Assembly: GCF_000715075.1 (NCBI RefSeq)
Contig: NC_134087.1
Location: forward strand, 153,747,436 to 153,811,435
Direction of reading: 5' to 3'
Length of the DNA: 64,000 nt
Origin: Nicotiana tabacum
Taxonomy: Eukaryota > Streptophyta > Magnoliopsida > Solanales > Solanaceae
The notes under the pieces are model-generated. The model searched no databases and had not been told where the DNA came from. It saw nothing but the letters and a program-made list of their open reading frames with translations. The position numbers were made by a program, and so were the translations under genes. Shown one piece after another: positions 12,885 to 24,475 of this stretch; position 1 is the first letter of the stretch, and the number at the start of each line of letters is the position of its first letter.

Positions 12885-13985
12885 GACGAACCCAGAATCT
12901 CTGGTTCAGGGTTCAAGAATTCGAGATTAGAATAATTGTTATATTTGGCTTTATTATCTGATCTTTATTACATGTTTTTTGCATAACATGCTAAATGTTG
13001 TCTTTTACCGCTTTGATATTATCTGAACTGTATATAAACTGTGCCGAAACCCTTCTCTCTTCACCTCCGGGGAGAAGCTCGCTGGTCGAGACTCCCTATT
13101 CTGTTAGTGTCAATGCCCGAAATAAGAAAGAGGACGGATAAGTTACGAAGCCGGATGGCCTTTTGGTTCCCGGTAAGTTGCCCCTCCTCGACTCGAGTTG
13201 TCCGCTCGGGTACACAGTCTAGAACAAATACCAAGGTTTAAACCTAGTATAACTCGACTTCATGCCGGATCCCTAGTAGGAACGCTTATTTGCATCATGT
13301 TGCATTTGACTTAGGGGGCTCAACACAGGGGTTGGGTCCGTCTAGGACAAGCAACCTGAAATGAAAAGACCACCTTGCTGCATCCTATTTGTTTTGCGCA
13401 TTTATTTGCTTCGGTTCCGCATGCTGACCGGTTTCTAAAAAAAAAAAAGAAAAATAGCAGCGTAGGGAGATAATTACTTATTTTGGAAAAATAAAACCAA
13501 TGTCCAAGTAGTGTCGAAACCTCGTCGGAATTTTTCTAAAAAAATATAAAACCAAAAGTTGTCTTTTAGTTTGATTCATTAAAAAAAAACATATAAAAAT
13601 TGTTCTTTTCTTTTTAAGAAAAAAGGGGTATTTATTTTTAAAAAAAAAATAAAAAAAAATGGAAAACTCATAATTCAAAAAATGTGTTGTTTCTTTTGTA
13701 GTACCCTTTTATAAATACGGACTAATAGTCCAAATATTGCAAAAAACAAAAAAAAAATATTTTTTTTAGTATTTATCTTTCTCCAAAAATAATACTTATT
13801 CTTGATTGCTAGGTTTATTTGATTTTCTCTATTCACGATATGACCGAACTACGCCGGTTTGATTCTCGCACGGGGTGAGATACGTAGGCAACCCTCGGCG
13901 GGTCCAACCTCCCGTTTTTGCAAAAAATCTAGATAATTTTAATTTTTGAATCTAATAAAGTTATCACCCTAAATAAATGTGCAGG
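12885..13985 (+). other. Ogre untranslated leader
   Basis: No coding region is supported. The part from 13430 to 13800 is rich in A and T runs. One copy of the recurring Ogre intercalary motif lies at 13841-13915, followed by an A-rich stretch. The leader ends in TGTGCAG just before the likely ORF1 start, an acceptor-like word. Confidence 0.7.
13841..13915 (+). promoter_or_regulatory. Ogre intercalary motif, copy 1 (before ORF1)
   Basis: GAACTACG (13846), TTGATTC (13860) and GATACGTAGGCA (13879) are followed by a CCTC...GGTCC segment and an A run. The same ordered blocks recur at 16205, 24040 and 27755, always at the border of an ORF block. The function is unknown. Confidence 0.6.
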
Positions 13986-16035
13986 ATGAGCACGATACAA
14001 AATGAATCGTTTTCAATAATGACCAATATCCCTTTTGAGTTGCGATTATGGTGGAACGACTTAGGCAAAGAGGGGCAAGGCAAAGTGAGGAAATATCTGA
14101 AAAATCTCCCGGATTTACTAGACATTCAGCCTCGGGGTGATATTATCAAATCATTGGTCACTTACTGGGACTCGGCGCACAATGTATTCCATTTTTCAGA
14201 CTTCGAACTCACCCCGACGCTGGAGGAAATAGCGGGATACATTGGGGGGTGATGAAGCTCCGTTAAGGTTCAAGTACTTGATTGCACCTAGGGCCGTCAC
14301 GGTACACCGATTTTTGGATTTTCTGAAAATACCCCGAACATTTCACCATCCAGATCTTGCCAAAGGTTTCTGCAGTCTCCATCTCATGTATGCTAGATAC
14401 GGTCATGAGGGCGGGTTCAATAAGCCGGATTTCAAACTATGTAGTAAAGGCAACCGACAAAAATGGGACGAACACAGGCAGTTGGCTTTCATGACGGCCT
14501 TCTTAGGTCTTATAGTGTTCCCGAGGAAGGACGACAACATCGATCTAAGAATAACTGGGGTTGTCAGTACTTTGCTTACCCAAGATAAAAGTACTCTGGC
14601 GCCTATGATTATGGCTGACATTTTCGGGGCTCTCACTGTTTGTCGAGCCAGGGGTGACTTTTTCGAAGGATGTAACCTACTGTTGCAAGTGTGGATGACC
14701 GATCATTTATGTCATCGCTCCTCACTTTTGGGTTATGGTTCGCCAGAGAAAACTTGTATTGGAGAATTCTACACGAGAATCAAAGGGCTCAATTTACCTG
14801 AGGGAGTCACATCATGGACCTCATTTCTCCGAACTCTCACCGCCAGCCAAATCCAATGGACGCTCGGATGGTCACCTATCGAGGAAATCATATACATGCC
14901 GGCAACTCGACCTCACTTTCTGTTGATGGGACTGAAAAGTATCCAACCCTATGCACCGTATCGGGTTTTGAGGCAACTTGGGAGGTACCAAGTGGTACCA
15001 AAAGATGAAGATTTGAGTACCCAAGTGATTGAAATCAGTCCGAACGGTCATTTCCCTGAAGAAGAAGTTCGCCAAATCTGGAGTGAATGCCAACATCTGA
15101 CAGTAAACACTTGTGTGATCGATACGGCAAAAGGGGAAGTCGCCCCAGGATATCACGCTTGGTTTAGAGGTAGCCTGTCTTACGAAAGACCGGCTAAGAG
15201 GCCGCATCTCAAAGATTTCGTAGAATCATCCCAAGGGCAATGGAACTGGTTAGCAAAAGAGAAGGGTTATCGAGCAAAGATTGGCGATTTGAAGCTACAA
15301 ATAGATAGTTTGAAATTCGATAACAGCATACAAATCGCGGCGGATCGAAGCGAAAAGAATAGGTTGATCCAAGAGAATGAAGAACTTAAGGCCCAAGTCC
15401 AAAAATTGAGATTGTCTCTTGATGAGCAACCCAGAAGTCAATCAGACCAGCGGTTGATAAAGGGTTTGAAAAGAGAGATCACGGAATGGCGAGACAGGTT
15501 AGAAGAATCCGAAAAGGTCATGACAGAGTTCAAGGCACGGTGGGAAACAAGAGTAGATAAGCGTTGCCGATGTTTGAACCAATTGAAACGTGACCATGAG
15601 AAGGCTGTTTCCAAAATAAAGAGGGAGATGGCTACACTTGAGTTTAAAGAAGTTAAGCAGGCCAGGGATTTCCAAATGGAGAGTAGATACTGTTACGACT
15701 TGTTGGCCCAAATGAAGGAAGAAGTGCGGCAGCTGAGGGATCAGCACATACAGGACTCACAGGTATTCAAGACGTGCAGTGATCAGATAAGGCACCTACT
15801 CATAGAGAAGAAGCAAACCAGAGATAGGATCAAGGCCATTGCCCATGCCATCACCAGACGATGTCTACGATGTGAGAACATGTCCAGCGCTACTGTCCTC
15901 TCGGCAGTAATGGGTTATGTCAAGCAGACTATGCACGAGCTGGAGCAACTTGAGAGGGATCTCACGCCTAGGACCGCGGCGAGGCCGAACGATGCCCCGC
16001 GGAAACCAATTTTTAAAACCATAATGCATTCATAG
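13986..16035 (+). CDS. Ogre ORF1 protein (function unknown), one frameshift
   Basis: ORF1 is the extra reading frame upstream of gag that marks Ogre elements; its function is not established. I start it at ATG 13986 rather than the in-frame ATG 13977, which overlaps an acceptor-like TGTGCAG. The first ~88 codons end in frame at a run of six G (14244-14249). Reading continues uninterrupted in the next frame to TAG 16033-16035, for about 680 codons in all. The N-terminal half has W/F/L-rich blocks (LTPTLEEIAGYIGG) reminiscent of plant mobile-domain or DUF7745-type proteins. Residues ~340-560 are charged heptad-like coiled coil (EENEELKAQVQKLRLSL). A cysteine-containing tail (RRCLRCENM) follows. 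The frameshift is a single extra G in a homopolymer, so it could be a true mutation or a base-calling error. Confidence 0.8.
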
Positions 16036-16676
16036 GTCAAATCTGTATTTTAGCATCTTCTGCCTGTTTTTTTTCATCAAGGTGATTTTCAGTCTATTTT
16101 GAGTCTAGGTTTATTTTCAAAGTTTGCTCTTTCTTTTGCAAAATGTAGCTTGTAATAGAACGTGTCAACAATAAAGAGGTTGTTTCTTTTACGCCCATTT
16201 GTGTATTTCGAACTACGTAATGATCTGATTCACGTAGGCATCGTGATACGTAGACAATCCTCATCGGATCCGGTCGCATTTCTTTTACTACAAAAAATAA
16301 AAATATATATATATAATAAATAAAATAAAAGGAAAACAAAAGAGAAAAGGAAAAGAAAAGAAAAAAAAAGGGGAAAAACTAATAAAAGGAAAAATGCCGG
16401 AATGACGCATGCTCTCGTAGCAAACATATAGTAATCCACTTAACTGTATAGGTGCATCATGCCCAACGTGAGATTAACTATCTGTTATTTGCTACAAATT
16501 AACCGTGCGTTTGTCATTGAGCATTTTCCCAGGGTTTTTGAAAAGACGGTTGGTTTGGTGAAAGTCTGGCCTCGCACTCATATTTCACGAGGTCAAGGAG
16601 AAGTGTTCAACCACCTGTTGTTAGGGCCAGAAGCAGTACTCACACTTACTTCACCAGGTCGAAAGGAAGTGTGGAA
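16036..16676 (+). other. Spacer between Ogre ORF1 and gag
   Basis: This is non-coding. It holds intercalary motif copy 2 (16205-16290) followed by an A-rich run to about 16395. Near 16575-16675 there is an imperfect direct duplication: ACTCATATTTCACGAGGTCA and, about 65 bp on, ACTCACACTTACTTCACCAG, each followed by GAAGTGT. A 146-codon open frame starting at 16459 overlaps gag out of frame and has no recognisable domain. Confidence 0.6.
16205..16290 (+). promoter_or_regulatory. Ogre intercalary motif, copy 2 (between ORF1 and gag)
   Basis: GAACTACG at 16210, CTGATTC near 16225 and GATACGTAGACA at 16245 are followed by CCTC, GGTCGC and an A-rich tract. An additional ACGTAGGCA lies at 16232, so part of the motif is doubled here. 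Confidence 0.55.
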
Positions 16677-19600
16677 ATGTCTTCAGAAATTCCATTGCAA
16701 ACGATCCCTGTTTCTGAGGAGAGCTCAATCTCAGCCGTCCTCACACCTGAATCCACAACTGCGGAGGAAAATAGAATCCTACGGCTCCGCATGTTGGAAA
16801 TGCTGGACGACTGGAACAATGGGAAAGAGCCGCCAAGTGTCGTCCCCGGATTCCCTGAATTATTCTCCAGAACAAGTGGGACTTCTAATGTCCCCATAAA
16901 TTATCCTGCTACCCCATTCGGGTACCCAGCCACCTCAGCCTTCTCCGCTGGATCGCCTTCTGAACCCCATCCCCGAATGTCGGCCACTGATGCAAGCATG
17001 AACATCTTTACTGCATCGCCTTGCCCGGTTACGGCACAACCTACCACATACAAGCCAAGCTTTGACTCATCATCTTTTACGTTCCAAGCCCCATCGTTCT
17101 CAATGGAACCAACTAGGTTCGCTACCAATACTAATCCTCTACCGCCTCAGTGCGAGCTTGCACCCGGGCAGGATCAGAACTCCAGATTTGCAGAACAAAA
17201 TGAGATTGCCAAAAGGATGAGAAGCCTTGAACAAAGTCTGAAGAATATGCAAGGATTGAGCGGGCAAAAGAGCGTCTCTTACGCCGACCTATGCATGTTT
17301 CCTCACGTGCACCTGCCAACGGGTTTCAAGACCCCCAAGTTTGAGAAATACGATGGGCACGGTGACCCCATTGCACACCTTAAGAAATACTGCAACCAAT
17401 TGCGGGGAGCCGGCGGAAAAGAAGAACTGCTAATGGCATACTTTGGGGAAAGTCTAGTAGGGATAGCTTCGGAATGGTATATGGATCAGGAAATGTCCCG
17501 ATGGCATATATGGTATGATCTCGCCAGAGATTTTGTAAAACAATTCCAGTATAACATCGACATTGCGCCAGACCCAAACTCTCTGTCGAATTTGAAGAAG
17601 AAGCCTTCAGAAAGCTTTAGAGAGTATGCTATTAAGTGGCGTGAACAGGCGTCGAGAGTGAAGCCTCCCATGGATGAAGTGGAAATGGTCACTACCTTTC
17701 TCCAGGCTCAAGAGTCAGACTATTTCCAAAACATGATGTCGGCTATGGGTAAGCCATTCGCGGAAGCGATCAAGATTGGAGAGATGGTGGAAAATGGGTT
17801 GAAAACGGGAAGGATTTTGAGTCAAGCAGCCATAAGGGCAACCTCTCAGGCCGTCCAAAGTGGATCTGGAGGAACGACAAGGGGGAAGAAGAAGGAAGAA
17901 GCGACTATGGCAGCCTCTGAAACAAGGGAGTATCGTCACCCCAGGCCCCATTTTCCGGAAAGGGCCCCACAACACTATTACCCCCACTCAAATTTGGCAT
18001 ATGCTCATCAACCTTATATGGTCATGAATGCCCAACCTTATAACCATCCACCACAACAAGCCAACCGAGGCCCAGCTCCACCTCCCAGAAATCAGCCTCC
18101 TTACCGCAACCACTATAACCCACAACCCCCGCAGAATAATTACCGCCCCCAGGAGCCACCCCGACGGTGGACTTTCACGCCCATCAGTGAACAATACTCT
18201 ACTTTGTTCCCTAAGCTAGTCCAGTTGGGTTTCTTGCAACCAATTCCCCAAACGAGGCAAAACCCAACATCGCCTTCTTACAAAGCCGGAGTCAGATGCA
18301 CCTATCATTCAGGAGCCGAGGGACATGATACAAACGACTGCTGGTCATTGAAAAGAGTGGTCAAAAATTTGATAGAGCAGGGGAAAATAGTGCTAAGGGA
18401 CAAAGAGATCCCAAATGTGACTAACAATCCATTGCCCGCTCACAATAATGGGCCGCTGATCGGCATGATTTGTGAAGACAAAGAGTTCGACCCTGCTTTG
18501 AAAGCCATAATTGCCATTGTCGACACGGGGAAGAGGCCTGAAATAGACCAGAAATCAGAAAAGGGGGAGGAGGCCAAGGCTGCAGAGAGCAAGCCTGAAA
18601 AGAAGGTGGAGAAGAAAGTGGTACCAGCAAAGGGTGGAGTTCTTTACATACCACGAGGTCAAGCCAAGAAGACGCAGAACTTCGGGATCAAAAAGACAAA
18701 ACCTATGTATGTGCCAAAAGGGGCCTATGTGGTCCGGGGGACGATTCAACCACCTCGGCTGAATGAGCCAGTGGTTATCGGACGCGTGCCACAAAAGCCA
18801 ATGACCAACCCGTCCACAGTGCCGTGGAATTATCAAAAGACTTTGGTAATGTACAAAGGTAAAGAGGTCATGGGAGAACTTCCAGAAAATACTTTCATTG
18901 GAGGGTACTCAAATACCCAAGAACTGAACAACGCCACACAAAGGCGCTTCCCTCCAAAGAAGCCCGTGAGTGTTGAAGAAGCGGAGGTGTTTTTCCAACA
19001 AATGAAGATGTCGGATTACGAAGTGATAGATCAGCTGCGCAAACACCCTGAGCAAGTATCCATGCTATCATTATTAATGAGGTCAACCGAGCATCAAAAT
19101 ATCCTACTGAAAACCCTGAATGAAGCATATGTACCGGTTGAAACCTCGGTGGAGCAACTAGAGCGGATGACAGAAAGATTCTTCGCCGTCAACCAAATCT
19201 CTTTCAGCAAGAATGATTTACCCCCGGAAGGAGCGGCACACAACAAGGCCTTGCATTTAACAGTTAAATGCGAGGACTACTATGTCAAGCGAGTAATGTT
19301 GGATGGAGGTTCAGGCGTTGACATTTGCCCGCTCTCCACGCTACAAAGGATGGAAATTGGGACCGGAAGAATCCGACCCAACAATGTCTGCGTAAGAGCT
19401 TTCGACGGCATCAAAAGAGATACCATGGGAGAAATAGACCTGATGTTGGTCATAGGACCAGTCGAATTTCGAGTAACCTTCCAGGTGATCGACATGGACA
19501 CATCCTACAATTTTCTCCTCGGCAGACCTTGGATCCATGCGGCAGGAGCCGTGCCTTCCACTCTTCACCAGATGGTGAAGTTCGAGTACGAAGACCAAGA

Positions 19601-20207
19601 GATCGTGGTCCATGGGGAAGACGAACATGCCATTTATCGAGACCCATCCATCCCGTATCTTGAACCGAGAGAAGGGAGCGAACATACGGTCTACCAAGCT
19701 TTCGAGGTGGTACTGGCAGAGCAGCACGAAGAGGGAGTACCTTGCCCCCAGCCTTTCTTGTCTAACGCTTCGGTCATGGTGGCCAAAGAGATGATCCGGC
19801 ACGGATTTAGGCCAGGGAAGGGACTTGGACGAGCCCTTCAGGGAATAACAGAACCCATTACTTTAACAGTCATCAAGAAACCTTTTGGACTAGGTTTCAA
19901 ACCTACTCCAACAGACAAAAAATGGGCAAAGAAAAGGAGAAATGAGGTCTGGAAGTTGCCTCAACCACTGCCGGATTTATATGCGACTTTCGTCAGGCCA
20001 AGGTACGCTGAAGAAGAAGATGATGAGGTCTTCACAGCTGAGGAAATCGAGGAAATATGTGGGGCGATGAGAGAAATGCTCTACGAGGTCCACATGGTTC
20101 AACCAGGTGAAGGCACAAGCACTGCTGAGATGTTGTACATGGGACCGAACGCCCAACTTCAAAACTGGGAGGCCACGCCATTCCCGACTAGACGGAAGTC
20201 CGGGTAG
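16677..20207 (+). CDS. gag-pro: Ogre gag-protease polyprotein, intact ORF
   Basis: This is a 1,176-codon uninterrupted frame. The start is ATG 16677; the frame opens at a GTG six bases earlier. Residues ~224-378 form the Retrotrans_gag capsid domain (YDGHGDPIAHLKKYCNQL, then a SEWYMDQ region). A proline/glutamine-rich linker follows. At ~540 there is a zinc-knuckle-like CTYH...GH...C motif in which the second cysteine is replaced. The aspartic protease active site is D-G-G-S near residue 876 (LDGGSGVDICP), then LLGRPWIHAAGAVPSTLH. Near 1040-1065 GFRPGKGLGRALQGI is a G-patch-like motif known from Ogre. The product would assemble the particle and cleave the polyprotein. It ends at TAG 20205-20207, which falls inside the putative intron, so RT is probably reached by splicing. 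No disabling lesion is seen. Confidence 0.93.
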   Translation: MSSEIPLQTIPVSEESSISAVLTPESTTAEENRILRLRMLEMLDDWNNGKEPPSVVPGFPELFSRTSGTSNVPINYPATPFGYPATSAFSAGSPSEPHPRMSATDASMNIFTASPCPVTAQPTTYKPSFDSSSFTFQAPSFSMEPTRFATNTNPLPPQCELAPGQDQNSRFAEQNEIAKRMRSLEQSLKNMQGLSGQKSVSYADLCMFPHVHLPTGFKTPKFEKYDGHGDPIAHLKKYCNQLRGAGGKEELLMAYFGESLVGIASEWYMDQEMSRWHIWYDLARDFVKQFQYNIDIAPDPNSLSNLKKKPSESFREYAIKWREQASRVKPPMDEVEMVTTFLQAQESDYFQNMMSAMGKPFAEAIKIGEMVENGLKTGRILSQAAIRATSQAVQSGSGGTTRGKKKEEATMAASETREYRHPRPHFPERAPQHYYPHSNLAYAHQPYMVMNAQPYNHPPQQANRGPAPPPRNQPPYRNHYNPQPPQNNYRPQEPPRRWTFTPISEQYSTLFPKLVQLGFLQPIPQTRQNPTSPSYKAGVRCTYHSGAEGHDTNDCWSLKRVVKNLIEQGKIVLRDKEIPNVTNNPLPAHNNGPLIGMICEDKEFDPALKAIIAIVDTGKRPEIDQKSEKGEEAKAAESKPEKKVEKKVVPAKGGVLYIPRGQAKKTQNFGIKKTKPMYVPKGAYVVRGTIQPPRLNEPVVIGRVPQKPMTNPSTVPWNYQKTLVMYKGKEVMGELPENTFIGGYSNTQELNNATQRRFPPKKPVSVEEAEVFFQQMKMSDYEVIDQLRKHPEQVSMLSLLMRSTEHQNILLKTLNEAYVPVETSVEQLERMTERFFAVNQISFSKNDLPPEGAAHNKALHLTVKCEDYYVKRVMLDGGSGVDICPLSTLQRMEIGTGRIRPNNVCVRAFDGIKRDTMGEIDLMLVIGPVEFRVTFQVIDMDTSYNFLLGRPWIHAAGAVPSTLHQMVKFEYEDQEIVVHGEDEHAIYRDPSIPYLEPREGSEHTVYQAFEVVLAEQHEEGVPCPQPFLSNASVMVAKEMIRHGFRPGKGLGRALQGITEPITLTVIKKPFGLGFKPTPTDKKWAKKRRNEVWKLPQPLPDLYATFVRPRYAEEEDDEVFTAEEIEEICGAMREMLYEVHMVQPGEGTSTAEMLYMGPNAQLQNWEATPFPTRRKSG

Positions 20208-20426
20208 ACCTGCCCTGCCACCTTTCCTGTATCACAAGTTATCTCCGGGACATAACTTGAACGTTTTCTTCTTTTCAATTGTTGTTTTGAATTCCTAGTT
20301 GTAAACATTGTTGTCTTCCAACTTCCCAAAGAAAATATACAAAAATACAAAAAAAAATCATCATTGCTTTCCTATTCTTTCTTTTGTTCTGATTTTTATT
20401 ACTTTTCCTCTTATCTTCCTTTTCAG
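20204..20426 (+). other. Putative Ogre intron between protease and RT
   Basis: The 3' end is a strong acceptor: a pyrimidine-rich tract ending CTTCCTTTTCAG (20415-20426). A GT at 20204 lies inside the gag-pro stop region. Removing 223 nt deletes the stop and joins the gag-pro frame exactly to the RT frame at CCTAATAATGCG. A second GT at 20198 is in the same phase and would serve equally. Ogre elements are known to carry an intron at this position. The donor choice is inference. Confidence 0.7.
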
Positions 20427-23400
20427 TCCTAATAATGCGGCTTTAAATATGACATGCTTGCGGACTTCACGCCCAGATCACAATGATCTATTTAACTACG
20501 AATTAATGAACCCAGAACCAGAATATGATGCGGAAGAGGCTTTTAGGGAGATAAACCGAGAGTTGGAATATTTCGAGAATAAACCTAAGCCAAATCTGAA
20601 TGACACTGAACCGGTAAACTTAGGAACCCCGGAAGAAGTCCGGGAGACCAAGATAAGCATTCACACGGACAAGAAAACGCGAGAGGCGATAATTCAACTT
20701 CTTCTTGAATTCAAAGACGTGTTTGCTTGGTCATATGATGACATGCCGGGACTAGGTGTTGATCTAGTGGTTCACAAATTGCCGATTCATCCTGATTGTC
20801 CTCCAGTTCAACAAAAGCAACGAAAGTTCAAAACTGAGGTCAGTGACAAGATTAAAGAGGAGATCACCAAGCAGCTGAAAACAGGAGTGATCCGGGTAGT
20901 CCAATATACAACATGGTTGGCGAATGTGGTTCCAGTACCGAAAAAGGACGGGAAAACTCGGGTATGTGTAGATTACCGAGATCTGAACAGAGCAAGTCCT
21001 AAAGATAATTTCCCGCTGCCTAACATCCACATCCTCATTGATAATTGCGCCAAACACGAGATACAGTCTTTCGTAGATTGTTACGCTGGATATCATCAGG
21101 TGCTGATGGATGAAGAGGACGCCGAGAAAACTGCTTTCACCACGCCTTGGGGCACCTACTGTTATCGGGTCATGCCATTTGGTCTAAAGAATGCTGGGGC
21201 TACTTACATGAGGGCCATGACCGCCATTTTCCATGACATGATGCATCAGGAAATAGAGGTGTACGTGGACGATGTGATAGTCAAGTCCAGGACGCAGGAT
21301 AACCACATCCAAGACTTGAGGAAATTCTTCGAGAGGCTAAGGAATTATGACTTGAAGCTAAATCCAGCCAAATGCGCTTTTGGAGTTCCGTCGGGCAAAC
21401 TTTTGGGTTTCATCGTAAGCAGGAGAGGTATCGAGCTAGATCCAACTAAGATAAAATCCATCAGAGATTTGCCTCCTCCAAGAACAAAGAAAGACGTGAT
21501 GAGTCTTTTGGGCAGGTTGAACTACATCAGTCGGTTTATTGCCCAGCTGACAAGCACGTGTGAGCCCATATTTAAGCTGTTAAGGAAAGATGTGGCGATT
21601 AAGTGGACAACTGAATGTCAAGAAGCCTTTGATAAAGTCAAAGAGTACCTTTCGAATCCCCCGGTCTTGGTCCCTCCAGAACCGGGAAGGCCACTTTTCT
21701 TGTATCTAACAGTCTTGGAGGACTCTTTCGGCTGCGTCCTCGGGCAACACGACGTAACCGGAAAGAAGGAGCAAACAATCTACTACTTGAGCAAGAAATT
21801 CACCGGCTACGAGGCCAAATACACTCTGCTGGAAAGGACATGCTGCGCTCTCACATGAGTTGCACAAAAGCTGAGGCATTATCTCCAAGCCCACACTACA
21901 TTCCTTATAAGCAGGTTGGATCCCTTGAAGTATATATTTCAGAAACCAATGCCTACTGGGAGACTGGCTAAATGGCAAATCTTGCTTACGGAATTCGGCA
22001 TAGTTTATGTCACTCGCACGACAATGAAAGCCCAGGCGTTAGCAGATCATTTGGCCGAAAACCCGGTCGATGAGGAATACCAGCCATTGGATACCTACTT
22101 TCCAGATGAAGAGGTAAACACCATAGAAGTGATCTCGAAGGAAGCTCATGTTTGGAAGATGTTCTTTGACGGAGCCGTGAACGCCAAGGGTATAGGGATT
22201 GGGGCAATTTTGATCTCACCTGCCGGTCAGCATTATCCCGCCACAGCTAGACTTCGTTTCTTCTGCACAAATAATACAGCTGAGTATGAAGCCTGCATTA
22301 TGGGCATGCATATGGCAATCGATCAGGATGTCGAAGACTTACTGATTATGGGAGACTCTGACCTGATCATCCGGCAAGCTCAAGGCGAGTGGGAAACTCG
22401 GGATGTCAAACTTATCCCATACCGACAACATGTGGAGGACCTCAGCAAGCGCTTTACCTCAATAAAGTTCAGGTACATTCCGAGGTGTCACAATGAACTG
22501 GCAGATGCGCTTGCTACTCTGGCTTCTATGCTACCCTACCCGGGCAACGCCCACGTCGATCCTTTGGAAATCCAAATCAAGGAAAGACACGGTTACTGCA
22601 GTGTAATCGAGGCGGGATCAAATACGCAGCCTTGGTACCATGACATCAAGAGGTTCCTGAAGACGCAAGAATACCCAGAGCATGCTACTGGAGATCAGAA
22701 GAGGACCATTAGGCGACATGCAAGTGGTTTCCTTCTAAGCGGTGAATTGTTATATAAGAGGACCCGGACCTCAATCTCTTACGATGCGTCGATATCGAGG
22801 AGGCAAGAAAGATCATGCACGAAGTACACGCAGGTGTGTGTGGACCTCACATGAACGGGTATGTCTTGGCGAAGAAAATCCTTCGAGCAGGTTATTACTG
22901 GATGACCATGGAAAAGGATTGCTTTAGTTTCGTTCGGAAGTGTCATCAGTGTCAGGTGCACGGTGATTTGATTCATGCACCTCCTACGGAACTGCATCCC
23001 ATGTCCGCACCATGGCCATTTGTCGCCTGGGGCATGGACGTCATTGGACCAATTGAACCAAAGGCCTCAAACGGACACAGGTTTATACTAGTTGCCATAG
23101 ACTACTTTACGAAATGGGTAGAGGCTGTCACTCTCAAGTCGGTCACCAAGAAAGCTGTAGTGGATTTTGTACACTCAAATCTTATCTGTCGCTTCGGTAT
23201 TCCCGCGACTATCATTACAGATAATGCAGCGAACTTGAACAGTCACTTGATGGGAGATGTGTGCGAGCAATTCAAGATAACACACAGGAATTCCACTCCT
23301 TATCGGCCAAAAGCCAATGGTGCTGTGGAAGCTGCAAATAAAAACATCAAGAAGATTTTGAGGAAAACAATACAAAGTTCCTGACAGTGGCATGAGCAGT

Positions 23401-23879
23401 TACCTTTTGCATTATTGGGGTACCGCACTACGGTACGCACATCGGTGGGAGCGACTCCTTATCTTTTGGTTTATGGGACCGAGGCCGTAATACCGGCAGA
23501 GGTAGAGATTCCTTCACTTCGAATCATTGTCGAAGCAGAAATCGAGGACAGCGAGTGGGTTAAGACTCGGTTAGAGCAATTGACGTTGATTGATGAAAAG
23601 CGGATGGCTGCAGTTTGTCACGGACAGTTATACCAACGAAGGATGGCCCGTGCTTACAACAAGAAAGTCCGACCCCGGAATTTCGAAGTAGGTCAGCTGG
23701 TACTAAGGCGTATTCTGCCGCATCATGAAGAAGCAAAAGGAAAGTTTGCCCCAAATTGGAAAGGCCCATACATCGTAAGGAAAATATTGCCAAGAGGAGC
23801 ATTGTATTTAGGTGATATCGAAGGAAATGACCCCGACACAGCAGTAAATGCAGATGCGGTCAAGAGGTACTACGTCTAA
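20427..23879 (+). pseudogene. pol: Ogre pol: RT, RNaseH, archaeal-type RNaseH, integrase, with three lesions
   Basis: RT (about 20640-21560) has KDGKTRVCVDYRDLN and the catalytic YVDD near 21262. The first RNaseH follows (VLEDSFGCVLGQHD). A second, archaeal-type RNaseH at about 22150-22520 shows FFDGA (22162), NNTAEYEA, GDSDLII and HNELADALA, a Tat-clade hallmark. Integrase has the CHQC zinc pair near 22941-22952, and its catalytic Asp 23038, Asp 23220 and Glu 23328 codons give DD35E spacing. The C-terminal GPYIVRKILPRGALYL ends at TAA 23879. Lesions are TGA at 21856-21858 where tryptophan is expected, loss of one base near 22760-22766, and TGA at 23382-23384 just past the integrase core. Otherwise the frame is well kept, consistent with a recent insertion. 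Confidence 0.92.
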
Positions 23880-24039
23880 ATCATACTCCAATAGTCCTGA
23901 CACGTTGAAAATGGCGAAGGTGTTTATTCCCCACTACTCCCCAAAAACTACCCAATTCTCTCTACCAACTTTTGAGCCGCTTACAAAACAAAAAAAAAAA
24001 AAAAGAAAAAAAAAACAGCAAAAACAAAACATTGATTGA

Positions 24040-24110
24040 GGCCTGAACTACGTTTGACTTGATTCCGAAAGGATACGTAGGCAGCCTCTCCTTGAGGTTC
24101 AGTCACACCA
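24040..24110 (+). promoter_or_regulatory. Ogre intercalary motif, copy 3 (after pol)
   Basis: GAACTACG at 24045, TTGATTCC at 24059 and GGATACGTAGGCA at 24071 are followed by CCTC...GAGGTTCAGTC. Here the A-rich run precedes the motif (23988-24028). The CCTCTCCTTGAGG segment can fold as a small hairpin. Confidence 0.6.
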
Positions 24111-24285
24111 ACAATAAAATCCCATTCACCCTGAAATTGAAAACCGGGGCACGTCGAGCAGTTGAGAAGTTAGTATCACTACCTCTCTTTACCAAGCACA
24201 AGCCTTCAAATCAATTACCAAATATGGTGGGGAATCAATAAGCGTCACAAACGAAGACCATCACACTCTGAATTGAGAGAGATAA

Positions 24286-24475
24286 AATGAGAGAGTCTCG
24301 GCGGTGAAAACCTTCGGGCACCACGAGGCAACGGGAGAAGAGAAACCAAAATGAGAGAGCTTGCTTAGTAAAAACTCGCAAAGAGTGCTATCAAGCGATG
24401 ACAGGAAGAGAAATGAGAGAGGTCAGCCAGCGAAAACCCGCAAAGGGCGCTGTTGACCGAAAAAGAATGACGCCA
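24286..24475. repeat. Degenerate tandem repeat, ~65-bp units
   Basis: Three units share AATGAGAGAG, then a variable part, then GCGAAAACCCGCAAAGGGCGCT or a decayed form. The best copies are at 24352-24415 and 24413-24475. There is no coding content. Confidence 0.55.

Noticed and set aside
16459..16899. 146-codon + strand frame overlapping the gag start
   Set aside because: It overlaps gag-pro out of frame, its second half is a shadow of gag, and no domain is recognisable.
20427..23879. Endogenous pararetrovirus instead of a retrotransposon
   Set aside because: LTRs, integrase with DD35E, target duplications and the archaeal-type RNaseH identify Ogre. No movement-protein or coat-like motif was seen.
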